Source: CBDEGU01 sp965238045 (GTDB lineage: Bacteria > Acidobacteriota > Terriglobia > Bryobacterales > UBA6623). Taken from it: a DNA stretch of 64,000 nt. Both the position numbers and the translations under genes were made by a program. A model generated the notes under the pieces. It ran no database searches. It was not told where the DNA came from and saw only the letters and a program-made list of their open reading frames with translations. Positions 26,124 through 34,827 of the stretch are shown piece after piece. The number at the start of each line of letters is the position of its first letter. Positions within the stretch are counted from its first letter, which is position 1. The stretch is from the NCBI GenBank assembly GCA_965238045.1, contig CBDEGU010000012.1:372001-436000 (forward strand). The letters run 5' to 3'.

Positions 26124-26368
26124 CACGAGATTTCCCGCCCGACAAATCAACAGCAGAACTCCGAGCCCCCCCCGGGGACTGTCACTCATCTTCGCGTCCC
26201 CACTCAATCAACAACGGTCAGCCGGCCATCGCGGCGAAAATGAGCTGACTGTACCCAGGGTCGCGGAACCCACCGCTGGAATCCCCCACTGAAATCCCCA
26301 GCACCGAACCCCAAATCCCCCGCCCCCCCTGTCACGAGATTTCTAGCCCGCCAAATCAACAACATACG
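26124..26368. repeat. Imperfect direct repeat (CACGAGATTT...AAATCAACA)
   Basis: The phrase CACGAGATTTCCCGCCCGAC then AAATCAACAGCA (about 26125-26157) recurs as CACGAGATTTCTAGCCCGCC then AAATCAACAACA (about 26334-26366). Shorter variants (AAATCAACAACTTGCC near 25846, CAAACAGACCC near 25816 and 26101) are scattered nearby. The top strand over 25.6-27.0 kb is unusually rich in A and C and poor in G and T. No protein-like frame is visible. Confidence 0.5.
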
Positions 26369-26388
26369 CCAAAAACACCCCAAAACAC

Positions 26389-26728
26389 TTGACACCGCAT
26401 GCTAGCCTATACCCGTAACGACCGGAAAGGATAGATCACCGCGATCCCCCGACCGTTTCCTGGCCAGGACAGAAAGCTCGCTCAGTGGTTCACCGCCTCC
26501 TCGAATCATAGAGGAGAGGGTGACCGCAAAGGCGGGTCTTCGGACGGCTCTCGAAAGTGGACATCCGCCGCGAGGGGCTACGAGCGCGGTCGTGCACCAT
26601 CGCCGCGCGGGATAACTGCGCGGCGTGACCGCGCCAGAGAACCCTTCACCCGGAACCGCCTGCAACTTCCGGCTGGGGCGGCTCGCCGGGATCACATAGT
26701 CGGAACGAGAGGCGTCTCTCACTTTTTT
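26389..26728 (+). ncRNA. Candidate structured non-coding RNA with intrinsic terminator
   Basis: A GC-rich island of about 320 bases in the A+C-rich tract carries several nested helices. The clearest is GCGCGGTC (26584-26591) with GACCGCGC (26627-26634), enclosing CGCCGCGC (26601-26608) with GCGCGGCG (26618-26625), both perfect 8-bp stems. A second is GGT-CACC with GGTG-ACC enclosing CTCCTC (26497-26502) with GAGGAG (26511-26516). The island is preceded by TTGACA at 26389-26394 (TATACC follows at 26408, a short spacing) and ends in a hairpin GAGAG/CTCTC (26707-26720) and T6 (26723-26728). The opposite strand is open for 106 codons, but with a low-complexity, non-protein-like sequence. I cannot assign an RNA family. 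Confidence 0.6.
26707..26728 (+). terminator. Intrinsic terminator of the candidate RNA
   Basis: GAGAG (26707-26711), loop GCGT, CTCTC (26716-26720), then AC and six T residues. The stem is short but placed exactly at the end of the structured, GC-rich stretch. Confidence 0.6.
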
Positions 26729-26872
26729 GAAACTTTTCTAAAAAAGAAGTACCGCGAAGAACGAAGCAAGCAACCTCAGCCAGCCACCCAACCCATCCGC
26801 CAAACGATGCACCGGCGCCAGGGGCGAGACACCGTCGAGCCCCTCAACCCGCCCGCGGCCACCAAATATCCG

Positions 26873-27014
26873 AAAAACCGGGCAAATCCGGACAAAACGC
26901 CCTCGCAAAACCACCGTCCCATCGCCCAAGAACCCTTCCCCGACCCAATCTCAGCCATCTCCCTCTTCAAAAAAAGCTAAGAAATTGCCAAAAACCGGGC
27001 ATTACCGGACAAAA
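26873..27014. repeat. 25-base direct repeat pair (AAAAACCGGGC...CCGGACAAAA)
   Basis: Copies at 26873-26897 and 26990-27014 differ only in the centre (AAAT versus ATTA between CCGGGC and CCGGACAAAA). Each contains short CCGG/CCGG arms. They lie between the candidate RNA and the 1607-bp IS. Their function is unknown; they could be REP-like sequences or remnants of insertion targets. Confidence 0.5.
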
Positions 27015-27103
27015 TCTGGGTAAAAAAACAATCGCTAACCCGGCCCCCATCGCCGGATCGCTCGAATCGCCGCCACGAATCTTTTGCTGCTCGTCATACC
27101 TGG

Positions 27104-28710
27104 AGCATTTTCCAATCCAAGAATGATCCTGAAACGGGTCTGGGTGGGTAAGGGTGCAGGGGTGGGTAGCGATCTCCTTTCTAGGGGGCAGGGGCGAGGG
27201 GGCTGTGAGGGCGCAGGGGGACGCTCATCTGGAGCGTGCTCCAGGTCCGCGGCCACGTTTCTGTCCATGGGTTTGCTCTCACCCCGTGCCGCCGTTTCCC
27301 TCCGCGCGCAGCCGGGCCGCAGGGAGCCCGGAGGGCGAGCGAAGGTCCCGGCTGCGCGGTGCCCTCCTACCACCGCGAGCGGCTCGCGGCCAGCAGTTCT
27401 CTCTTGCGCCGCTGCATCCGCAGCGCACACTCGGTGTCGCTCATCCGGCCGGCTTGCTGCTCCAGAAAAGCAGCCGTGACGCCGGGCTTCAAGTAGCTTT
27501 CCCATTGATCGAGCGAAAGCAGCTTCTCGTAGGGCGTGCGGTAGTCTCCGAGCCGGTAGCGGCGCCGCCGCTTGCCCTTCCCGTCCACCTCCACGGTGGC
27601 GAATCCGCAAGGGCGATGGTAGTTCAAGTAGGGATTGAACTCGGCCATGTAGAAACGCTGAAACTCTTCGGCATGCTCGGCTCCGATCGGTTCGTGTCCG
27701 ATGTGTTTGCGCACCACCGCCCCATTCTTGCCCTCGACCAACGCGTTGTCGGTTGTGCGATGCGCCCGCGACTTGGTGAACTCCCCCACCAGCAGTTTGT
27801 TCAACAATTTCTCGACCCGGTAATTGAGAAACTCCGAGCCGTTGTCGGAATGAAACCCCTCGATGCGGAAAGGGTACTGATGCAGCATGGCCTCTAAAAC
27901 CGGGATCAAATGCGATTCCGAGATCGTCTGGCAGCAGCCCACCGTCTGCCACTGCGTCACCGCGTCGACGGCGTTGATATGGTGGAGCCCCCGGCGGGTG
28001 GAGGTGTCGCCCTGATGCACGGTATCGACCCGCAAGTAGCCCGGCCGGCCGCGATGGTCGGGCTTGCGGCGCTCGCCAATGCCCACGGCGCGGGCGCGGG
28101 TGCTGGTGTGATGGACGTGGTGCTGGCGATAGGCCGCCCCGCGCCGCAAGTTGTAGATGTGGGAGGAAGAAATCTCCGCCAGCCGCTGATAGGCCTCCTT
28201 GTGATAGACGTTGTATTCCCGCCACAGAATGCGCCGCACCGCCGGGCCCGAGAGCCCTTCGTGCGCCGCGTCGGCTGCTGCCAGCAAGGCGATGTCGCCG
28301 GGCGTGTAGCGGGCCGGAAAACGCCGCCGCCGCGGCTGTCTCAGCCGCACCGCGCCCTGCTGGCGATACTGCCCAATCAGGCGAGTGATCTGCGGCAGAC
28401 TGCGTCCGCTCAGCCTGCTTAAATAGTGGCGCACGACCCCTTTGTCTTTCTTGGGCAACCCGAGATACTGCTGCCTGCCAAGGGTGCGCTCGACCAGATT
28501 GTAGATCTCGCCGCGGCCCGACAGAGTGAAAACCAGCTCTTCGCTGGCCGCTAGGAACTCCCGCATCTGCTCTAGCGTGAGACATTCGACTTTCTGCATG
28601 ATGATGTGCATTCACCCGCAGTGTCCCTCCTCCCTCCTTGGTCGCTTTCAGGATCATCTTGTGTTGGAAATACTCCCCCCTTTCAGGATCATCTTGTATT
28701 GGACAACTCT
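27104..28710 (-). mobile_element. Insertion sequence with rve-type transposase, copy A (1607 bp)
   Basis: The same 1607-base unit occurs in opposite orientation at 52238-53844. In element orientation the ends are inverted repeats: AGAGTTGTCCAATACAAGA and (complement of the far end) AGCATTTTCCAATCCAAGA, both running on to TGATCCTGAAA. A second copy of the left terminal sequence (TTTCCAACACAAGATGATCC) lies about 40 bases inside, giving two likely transposase sites at that end. Copy A interrupts the 3' part of an esterase gene. Its flanks (CCTGG and TCCTT on the + strand) do not show the 5-bp duplication seen at the other copy. Confidence 0.88.
27367..28611 (-). CDS. rve/DDE transposase of the 1607-bp IS (copy A)
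   Basis: A 414-residue integrase-fold transposase. The N-terminal ~130 residues contain helix-turn-helix-like segments (KGVVRHYLSRLSGRSLPQIT). The DDE core is visible as Asp in YLRVDTVHQGD, Asp in IEGFHSDNGSEFLNY and Glu in TDNALVEGKNGAVVRK, an IS3/IS481/Mu-type catalytic domain. I cannot place it in a named IS family with confidence. It is identical in protein sequence to the copy at 52337-53581. A longer frame overlapping it (to 540 codons) is low in complexity and is a shadow. Confidence 0.9.
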   Translation of the reverse strand: MHIIMQKVECLTLEQMREFLAASEELVFTLSGRGEIYNLVERTLGRQQYLGLPKKDKGVVRHYLSRLSGRSLPQITRLIGQYRQQGAVRLRQPRRRRFPARYTPGDIALLAAADAAHEGLSGPAVRRILWREYNVYHKEAYQRLAEISSSHIYNLRRGAAYRQHHVHHTSTRARAVGIGERRKPDHRGRPGYLRVDTVHQGDTSTRRGLHHINAVDAVTQWQTVGCCQTISESHLIPVLEAMLHQYPFRIEGFHSDNGSEFLNYRVEKLLNKLLVGEFTKSRAHRTTDNALVEGKNGAVVRKHIGHEPIGAEHAEEFQRFYMAEFNPYLNYHRPCGFATVEVDGKGKRRRRYRLGDYRTPYEKLLSLDQWESYLKPGVTAAFLEQQAGRMSDTECALRMQRRKRELLAASRSRW

Positions 28711-29519
28711 TCCTTGTACTGGGAATGCTCGGTTTGCTTGAGATCGGTTTCCCCGTCGATGGCGGCGGCTAGCGGGTCGAGGTTTTCTGGGTCGCCCCAG
28801 AGCAGCGTCCGCGCAGTGACGTCACCGGCGAACCAAAGCGGGTTGAAATAGGCAAGCGTTTGTTTCACTCGTTCCCGCTTGCCCGGGTACATCCGCAGAT
28901 AATCTTCCAACTCTTCGGACGTATTGTCGGCCGCGCCAAAGAAGCTGCCCGGCCTGGCGACGACGTGCGTTATTTCCGGCCGCAGCGCCGCTGTAAGAAT
29001 CGGCATGCTATTCGGCTTAATCACGGCCACGCGGTTCGGATCGACCTCGGGCCGCGCGAGCACATAGTCGGCGGCCCGCACCCAGTCGGCTGTAATGCCG
29101 CGAAAGATGTAAGAGTCTGGCGAGTCGATGCCTTCGGTCATCAGGCCGGGGAACTCGGCCGCGAACGGTTTATCGGCGTGCCTCATACCTCTGGCGGCGG
29201 TGGAGAAGACGACGAAGCGGCCTCGTTTTTCGTTGGCCTCGCCTTGGAAGAGCGCCTCGACCGAGCTGCGATAGCCTGGTCCGCTGAGCATGGCCGGAAA
29301 GGGTCCCTCGCCGTGGGGAATGCTCAAATAGCCGAACAGCCGGTAGGGGCCGATGCTGGTGAAGCGCACCGCATAGCAATCGCAGAAATCGGTGGAGCGC
29401 AGCGGGACGGGTTCGATCTCGGCGGCGATAGCGGTGGCTTCGAGTTCCCGGCGGACCTTCCCCCAGTACTGGTCGAAATCCTTCGGCCGGGCAGTGCAAG
29501 ACATGAACTGTGTGGTCAC
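28689..29519 (-). pseudogene. Acetylxylan-esterase-like protein, truncated by IS and lacking the serine elbow
   Basis: The sequence aligns along its length with the upstream gene (for example YRLFGYLSIPHGEGPFPAML, RPEVDPNRVAV, TAALRPEI, LEDYLRMYPGKRERVKQTLAYF), so it is an AXE1-type alpha/beta hydrolase. Two defects are visible. The nucleophile elbow that reads AGGSQGG in its neighbour reads IKPNSMPI here, three residues shorter and without the G-x-S-x-G pattern. The C-terminus ends inside the IS (last residues LSNTR and stop are IS sequence), removing the catalytic His region. The start overlaps the stop of the upstream esterase by four bases. It is likely inactive; whether the elbow was lost before the IS arrived is unknown. 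Confidence 0.8.
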
Positions 29520-30469
29520 GGATTCAGATGCTGTTTTAGAAAGTCGTCGAGAATCGGGCGATGATATCTGCCGCCGGCATCGTGCCCGTGGCCGTCATAG
29601 GGATAGATGTGTTTGTCCTCGGACCCAAGCGCCTCAAAGACGGCATAGGCGGTTTCGGCCGGGCAGACATTATCTTGCAAGCCGAAATGAACCATGATGG
29701 GGCACTTCACTTTTGGCGCGAAGTTGATGCCGTCGAAGTAGGCCAGGGTTTGTTCTACCGCCACTCGCCGTTCGGGATACAGCCGCAGGTAGTCGCTGAT
29801 CTCCTGATAGGGATACGTGCTGGTCAGCGCGATCGAGTCCATGAAGCCGCAGAGAAACGGAGCCCCGGCGGCGGCCACGCGAACCTCCGGACGCAAGGCG
29901 GCGGTGGTGATCGATAGCCCTCCGCCCTGACTGCCTCCGGCCACGGCGATCCTCTCTGGATCAATCTCGTCGCGCGAGAGCAGAAAATCAATCACCCGCG
30001 AGACGTCGATGTAGAGCCCGCGATAGGAGTAGGTGTCGCGGTCGTGGATATTGTGCGTGAGCAGCCCCGGGAAACCAGGATTGAACTGGTGGTGGCTGCG
30101 AAGCTTTCCCCGCGTGATCACGCCGAGGGCCGCGTAGCCCGTGCGCGCGGTCGCTCGCGGAATGCCGGGGTCACTAATATAGCCGGGCATGTGCGCTATG
30201 GCGGCAAGTTTCCCGGATCGCTGGCGAGGCAAACAATACCAGCCCGCGATGCGCACGCCGTCGAGACTATCGTAGTGGACGAGGTAGACATCGACTTCCG
30301 GCGATGAGCGAAGTGGAAGCCGCTCCATCGTTGCGTTCAGCGGAATTCCGGCCGCTTCTTCGAGCACCTCTTCCCAGAAGGCGTCGAAGTCGGCGGGCCG
30401 CCTTACCATCGTGCGGTACTCCTCGGGCGTGCGGAACTGCTCGGGAGCCTGTCTGCGTGGTGCTTCCAT
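29516..30469 (-). CDS. Acetylxylan esterase (AXE1-family alpha/beta hydrolase)
   Basis: The 317-residue enzyme has the family triad: Ser in AVAGGSQGGGLS, Asp in HFGLQDNVCPAET and His in YPYDGHGHDAG. It would remove acetyl groups from xylan fragments or related sugars. I place the start at the ATG at 30469 (MEAPRRQAPEQF); the frame extends four codons to a TTG at 30481. There is no signal peptide, so the product is probably cytoplasmic and acts on imported oligosaccharides. It is followed, with a four-base overlap, by a degenerate paralogue. Confidence 0.88.
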   Translation of the reverse strand: MEAPRRQAPEQFRTPEEYRTMVRRPADFDAFWEEVLEEAAGIPLNATMERLPLRSSPEVDVYLVHYDSLDGVRIAGWYCLPRQRSGKLAAIAHMPGYISDPGIPRATARTGYAALGVITRGKLRSHHQFNPGFPGLLTHNIHDRDTYSYRGLYIDVSRVIDFLLSRDEIDPERIAVAGGSQGGGLSITTAALRPEVRVAAAGAPFLCGFMDSIALTSTYPYQEISDYLRLYPERRVAVEQTLAYFDGINFAPKVKCPIMVHFGLQDNVCPAETAYAVFEALGSEDKHIYPYDGHGHDAGGRYHRPILDDFLKQHLNP

Positions 30470-30481
30470 CCTGGCGTACAA

Positions 30482-30932
30482 ATTTCAGAAGACCGCAAAC
30501 GGCGGACCGTCCTTCCATCATGCGCGACGGCCTTGCGAGGACCGCCGTCCCGGAGTGGCTTTCCCCCGCGGCTGTGCGGGGCCGCTTGCCAGAGCGGTCA
30601 CCGGAGATTGTACCGTGCCCGAGTCGATCCGCGACCGCGCGCCGGATCGCAGTTTCGCCATGGTTCTCGCGCGAGAAGTCCAGGGAGTTTCCCCGCCTTG
30701 GCTAGATCGTCTGTCTAGGGTATCGTAAGTAGAGCCTTCGCCGTCCCCGTTAGTCGCACGAAGAATTCGAAGCGCTATCGTTGTGTCAGAGACACCGAGC
30801 CCGTGTCGATAGCGAGCCACTGTAGCCGCCGGCCGCGGCAGCTTTCCACAGAACCGCTGGAGAGATCACCGCTGGAGAGATAACGGACGAGACGCGGACC
30901 GGGAGGCCGGAGGGCCGAGTTCCTGGCTAGTA
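30482..30932. other. Intergenic region between esterase and IS1595
   Basis: No convincing gene. A tandem duplication of ACCGCTGGAGAGAT occurs twice around 30852-30881. The last eight bases before the IS (30933-30940) are the IS1595 target site. Confidence 0.5.
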
Positions 30933-30940
30933 ATTCATCA

Positions 30941-31977
30941 GATGGGTATTTACTTGACTCAGGTGACCCCAAGATGTAGGATCTTGGGCGATGGAAGATT
31001 ATCCCCGGAATTTGGCCGAGTTCGAGGCGCGTTTCGCTAGCGAGCAGGCCTGTCGGGAGTATCTGTGTCAACTCCGCTGGCCGGAGGGTTTTCGTTGTCC
31101 GCGATGCGGGCATGACAAAACCTGGGCGGTGCGCACGGTGCTGCTGCAGTGTGCAAGCTGCGGGCATCAAGCTTCGGCGACAGCAGGCACAATCTTTCAA
31201 GACACCCGCAAGCCGCTCCAGAGTTGGTTTCGAGCAATGTGGTGGCTCACCAGCCAGAAGAACGGGGCGAGTGCATTGGGATTGCAGCGGGTGTTGGGCC
31301 TGGGCAGCTACAAGACGGCCTGGACTTGGTTGCACAAGCTTCGGCGCGCTATGGTGCGGCCCGGACGTGATCGCCTCAGCGGGCGCGTTGAGGTTGACGA
31401 GACTTACTTAGGAGCCCTGGAGGAGGGCGTGCGGGGCCGCCAAACCGACGCGAAAGCGCTGATTGTAGTAGCGGCCGAGGAAGATGGCGCCGGCATCGGA
31501 CGAGTTCGGATGCGCACGATTCCGAACGCCTCTGGGGACAGCTTGATGGCCTTCGTCGGCGAGTCGGTCGAACCCGGCAGCGTGGTCCACACGGACGGCT
31601 GGCTGGGATACGAGCCACTCGAAAGCGACGGCTATCGCCACGAGGTGAGCTACCTGGACGGGCAACCGGCACGAGCCTCTCAACTGCTCCCCCGCGTGCA
31701 TCGCGTGGTGTCGTTACTGAAGCGTTGGATACTGGGTACGCATCAAGGAGCCGTCAGCCACGAGCATCTCGACTACTACCTCGACGAATTCACCTTCCGC
31801 TTCAACCGCCGCAAGTCCAGAAGCCGAGGCAAGCTCTTCTACCGCCTGGTTCAGCAGGCCGTCGCCGTCCAACCGGCGCCCTACAAGTCGCTGGTCGGAG
31901 GCACCGCAACACGCGCTACGGACAACCACAACATGTAGGGGCCATTTCAAAATACCTGAGTCAAGTGAATACCCATC
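30941..31977 (+). mobile_element. IS1595-family insertion sequence (1037 bp)
   Basis: Inverted ends GATGGGTATTTACTTGACTC and GATGGGTATTCACTTGACTC (complement of right end) differ at one position. Perfect 8-bp target duplications ATTCATCA flank the element at 30933-30940 and 31978-31985, the size expected for IS1595. All parts are intact, so the insertion is recent and precise. It lies upstream of the SGNH hydrolase gene and probably separates that gene from its original promoter region. Confidence 0.95.
30991..31938 (+). CDS. IS1595-family transposase
   Basis: A 315-residue transposase with the family's N-terminal zinc ribbon (CPRCGHDK ... CASCGHQ) and an ISXO2-type catalytic domain: GRVEVDETYLGALEEG carries the first Asp/Glu, SVVHTDGWLGYEPL the second Asp, and the later LLKRWILGTHQGAVSHEHLDYYLDEFTFRFNRR segment is the family C-terminal signature. 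The frame is complete within intact inverted repeats and target duplications. Confidence 0.93.
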   Translation: MEDYPRNLAEFEARFASEQACREYLCQLRWPEGFRCPRCGHDKTWAVRTVLLQCASCGHQASATAGTIFQDTRKPLQSWFRAMWWLTSQKNGASALGLQRVLGLGSYKTAWTWLHKLRRAMVRPGRDRLSGRVEVDETYLGALEEGVRGRQTDAKALIVVAAEEDGAGIGRVRMRTIPNASGDSLMAFVGESVEPGSVVHTDGWLGYEPLESDGYRHEVSYLDGQPARASQLLPRVHRVVSLLKRWILGTHQGAVSHEHLDYYLDEFTFRFNRRKSRSRGKLFYRLVQQAVAVQPAPYKSLVGGTATRATDNHNM

Positions 31978-32050
31978 ATTCATCATTACGACCCTATCGC
32001 CAGCGGGACGATGCTTGGCCGAAACGTCTAGGGAACACGCATTGAGCAGG

Positions 32051-33328
32051 ATGACAGACACCGCCAAGACAATCGCCGGCACGCCGATGCGAAGAAAGGT
32101 TCTCTGGACCCTGCTGGCGAACATGCTCGTTCTGGCAGTCATCTGGGGCGGACTTGAATTTGCGTGCTGGTCGGTGGCCGTGCGGCCTTTTGACTCATTT
32201 CTTCCATCCTGGCAATTCAACCACGTTCGCAAACCCAACGCAACGATCGGCCCGCGCAAGTTTTTCTCCTCCAACGGAAAGATGATCCGCTATTTCAACG
32301 AGAGCGACCGCTGGCACTTTAACAATCAGGGATGGCTTGGCGAAGAGGATGTCTCGCCGTACAAGGAACCGGGCGTCTACCGGATTTTCTACCTCGGGGA
32401 TTCGTTCGTCGAGGGACACACCGTGCCTGAATACACACTGCCCCGTCTGGTCAGAGAGAAATTGGCGGCGCGGTCCGGCGCGGCGGGCGTCAAGCTTGAG
32501 CTGATCAACGCCGCTACGTCGAGTTATTCTCCCACGCTCCACTATCTGCTGCTGCGATACAAGATCCTCGACCTTGCGCCCGACATGGTGGTCATCAACA
32601 TCGACATGACGGATGATTTCGATGAGTGGAAATACCGGGCGCGCCTCATCGTCGACGATGACGGAAATCCGGAAGCAGTGCCATTTCGGGACGTGGTCAT
32701 GGCGGGCTATGTGTATACGGAGTTCGGAGCGGTGCGGGCATCGTTCTGGACGCGGGTGATGCTATTTCTCCATACGCGCTCTTATGTCTTCAACGTGCTC
32801 CAACACCTGATGGCGGATTGGGAGCATCCAGCCGGTCAGGTGTCGCCTTCGGAGCAGACCGATTTGTTGTACCGCAGGTGGGCTTGGTGTGAAAAGGAGT
32901 GGGACAGCACAACAGCCGAAAACGTGGAGCGGATGTTTGACGTGCTAAGGAAAGTCGCCAAACTTTGCCAGGAGAACCATGTCAAGCTGGCTCTTGCTTC
33001 GGTCGCTCACTACACCCAATTTCATGGTGACAAGCAGGGGAAGGAGCCGCCTTCGCACAGCTCGCGGCCTCACGAGGCTCTCGAACAATTGGCGGAAGAA
33101 CTCTCGGTCCCCTTCCTGAATGCCCACCAAGCTCTGAGTCCCGCGGTGTCCGGCACGCCCGTGGACCGGTACTACTATCCCGACGACATTCACTTCAACG
33201 AGCAGGGGAATAGGCTGTGGGCCGAGGCGCATGTGAAATTTCTCCTGGAACCAGGCCATGAGTTGCTGCCGCGAGAGTTTTACCAAGAGGTCAGGCCACC
33301 GGCAGAGCCAACCAGGAGTATCGAATGA
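32051..33328 (+). CDS. Membrane-anchored SGNH/GDSL hydrolase-like protein
   Basis: The ATG at 32051 has GAGCAGG upstream. One N-terminal transmembrane segment (VLWTLLANMLVLAVIWGGLEFA) is followed by a long periplasmic domain with the SGNH pattern: block I YLGDSFVEGH, an Asn in LINAATSSYSP, and the Asp/His block DDIHFNEQGNRLW near the C-terminus. Total 425 residues. Such proteins often act as O-acetyl transferases or esterases on cell-surface polysaccharides. The stop overlaps the ATG of the next gene (ATGA, 33325-33328), so the two are made together. Its 5' region was altered by the IS1595 insertion. Confidence 0.78.
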   Translation: MTDTAKTIAGTPMRRKVLWTLLANMLVLAVIWGGLEFACWSVAVRPFDSFLPSWQFNHVRKPNATIGPRKFFSSNGKMIRYFNESDRWHFNNQGWLGEEDVSPYKEPGVYRIFYLGDSFVEGHTVPEYTLPRLVREKLAARSGAAGVKLELINAATSSYSPTLHYLLLRYKILDLAPDMVVINIDMTDDFDEWKYRARLIVDDDGNPEAVPFRDVVMAGYVYTEFGAVRASFWTRVMLFLHTRSYVFNVLQHLMADWEHPAGQVSPSEQTDLLYRRWAWCEKEWDSTTAENVERMFDVLRKVAKLCQENHVKLALASVAHYTQFHGDKQGKEPPSHSSRPHEALEQLAEELSVPFLNAHQALSPAVSGTPVDRYYYPDDIHFNEQGNRLWAEAHVKFLLEPGHELLPREFYQEVRPPAEPTRSIE

Positions 33329-34752
33329 ATTTGGGCAGCCCCCTGCATGTGGAACACCGGCGCGCGGCGCTTTTCCTGCTCGCTCTCCTTCTGACGGCAT
33401 CAGCGATTCACGCCGAGAGCTGGTCGCGCTTCCGCGGCCCAAATGGTTCTGGCGTTGCCAGCGGCACGGGGTATCCGGCCGAGTTCGGTCCGGACAAGAA
33501 TCTTCTCTGGAAATCGGCAGTCGCTCCAGGCAAGTCGTCCCCGATTCTCACCGCCCGGCATGTCTTCCTCACGGCCTTCGCCGGCGAGAAGCTGCTCACG
33601 CAATGCTTCGACCGCGGGACCGGAAAGCTGCTATGGGAGAGGTCCGTCGGCCGGGAGCGGAAAGCCAACACCCACCGGCTCAATGAGCCTGCGGCTATCA
33701 CCCCGGTCACTGATGGCAGCAATGTCTACGTCTTTTTCGAGGACTGGGGGCTGCTCTCCTACGACGATGCGGGCGAGCTTCGCTGGAAGACTCCGCTCGG
33801 ACCGTTTACCAACGCCCAGGGCCTGGGTATCTCGCCGATTCTGGCCGATGGCTTGCTCGTCCTGCAAGTCGATCAGTTGGCCGGGTCCTACATCGCGGCG
33901 TTCGATCCCAGCAATGGCGAAACCGTCTGGAAAACGGAGCGCGAGGAACGCGACGCCTGGTCCACGCCGGTGGTCTATCGCTCGGACGGCGGCTCTGCCC
34001 AGATCTTGACTGTCGGCGACCGGCGCATGGGCGTGCACGATCTCAAGAGCGGCAAACGCACATTTACGTTGCCCGCCCTGGCCGGGGCGATCGTGGCTAG
34101 TCCGGTTCTAGATGGGAACACGCTCTACGCCTTCGGTTACAGCTTCGGCCGTCCTCTGCCGTTTGACGCCCGGCTCGCGAAACTCGACAAGAATGGCGAC
34201 GGCGTTCTCGGTATCGGTGAATACGAGGACAACGCCTGGCTCACGGGCATGGCGAGGTTTTCCGGCAACCAAGACGGCGTGCTCAACCGCGCTGAGTGGG
34301 ATGATGTCGTGCGCCGCTTAGACGGCCCCTCGCGCCTGGTGGCGATGCGCCTCGATCCGGGCGCGGAAGGCGGCGTGCTTCGAGCGAGCGAGATTTGGAA
34401 ATACGAGAAGAGTTTCGTGGGCGTGATCCCCTCGCCGCTGCTCTATGACGGCGTTCTCTACTTCGTCAAGAACGGCGGCATCCTCACCGCCATGGATGCG
34501 GCAACGGGGAAAATGCTCAAGCAAGGCCGCCTGAAGGATGCCATCGATCCGTATTCAGCTTCGCCAGTAGCCGCCGACGGCAAGATCTACTTCGCCAGCG
34601 AAACCGGCAAGCTCTCGGTCGTCGCCCCGGGCGCTGCTTGGGAAGTGATCGCGGTCAATGACCTGAACGAGGAGATCTACGCCACCCCGGCGCTGTCGGA
34701 TGGCAAGATCTTCGTGCGCACAATGGGCGGGCTCTACTGTTTCGGCAAGTGA
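33325..34752 (+). CDS. Secreted PQQ-like beta-propeller protein with EF-hand-like loops
   Basis: A signal peptide (FLLALLLTASAIHA) precedes WSRFRGPNGSGVASG, the usual start of outer-membrane-assembly-like (BamB/PQQ_2) propellers in soil bacteria. Repeats such as YIAAFDPSNGETVWKTE and TAMDAATGKMLKQGRL are propeller blades. Two EF-hand-like calcium loops interrupt the propeller in the second half: DKNGDGVLGIGEY and SGNQDGVLNRAEW. Length 475. It is translationally coupled to the SGNH hydrolase gene. It may be a scaffold or redox-type propeller in the periplasm; catalytic residues for a dehydrogenase are not identified. Confidence 0.82.
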   Translation: MNLGSPLHVEHRRAALFLLALLLTASAIHAESWSRFRGPNGSGVASGTGYPAEFGPDKNLLWKSAVAPGKSSPILTARHVFLTAFAGEKLLTQCFDRGTGKLLWERSVGRERKANTHRLNEPAAITPVTDGSNVYVFFEDWGLLSYDDAGELRWKTPLGPFTNAQGLGISPILADGLLVLQVDQLAGSYIAAFDPSNGETVWKTEREERDAWSTPVVYRSDGGSAQILTVGDRRMGVHDLKSGKRTFTLPALAGAIVASPVLDGNTLYAFGYSFGRPLPFDARLAKLDKNGDGVLGIGEYEDNAWLTGMARFSGNQDGVLNRAEWDDVVRRLDGPSRLVAMRLDPGAEGGVLRASEIWKYEKSFVGVIPSPLLYDGVLYFVKNGGILTAMDAATGKMLKQGRLKDAIDPYSASPVAADGKIYFASETGKLSVVAPGAAWEVIAVNDLNEEIYATPALSDGKIFVRTMGGLYCFGK

Positions 34753-34827
34753 CGCGGGAGGCCGCCACAGCCTTCATTGCAGCCGGGCCAGCACCGTTCG
34801 TATACTCGTTGCAAGAGGAAGCCCGCG

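Noticed and set aside
26660..26700. Resemblance on the minus strand to group II intron domain V (GAGCCG ... CGGTTC)
   Set aside because: The upper stem and bulge do not fit, the length is two bases short, and no intron ends or reverse transcriptase are present.
26402..26722. A 106-codon minus-strand frame over the candidate RNA
   Set aside because: Sequence is forced by the GC-rich helices, has no recognised domain, and the terminator indicates transcription of the + strand.
27035..28657. A 540-codon frame overlapping the 1607-bp IS transposase on the same strand, and its counterpart of 590 codons at 52291-54063
   Set aside because: Ala/Arg/Gly/Pro-dominated sequence without family motifs, overlapping a real DDE transposase in another frame; a codon-bias shadow.
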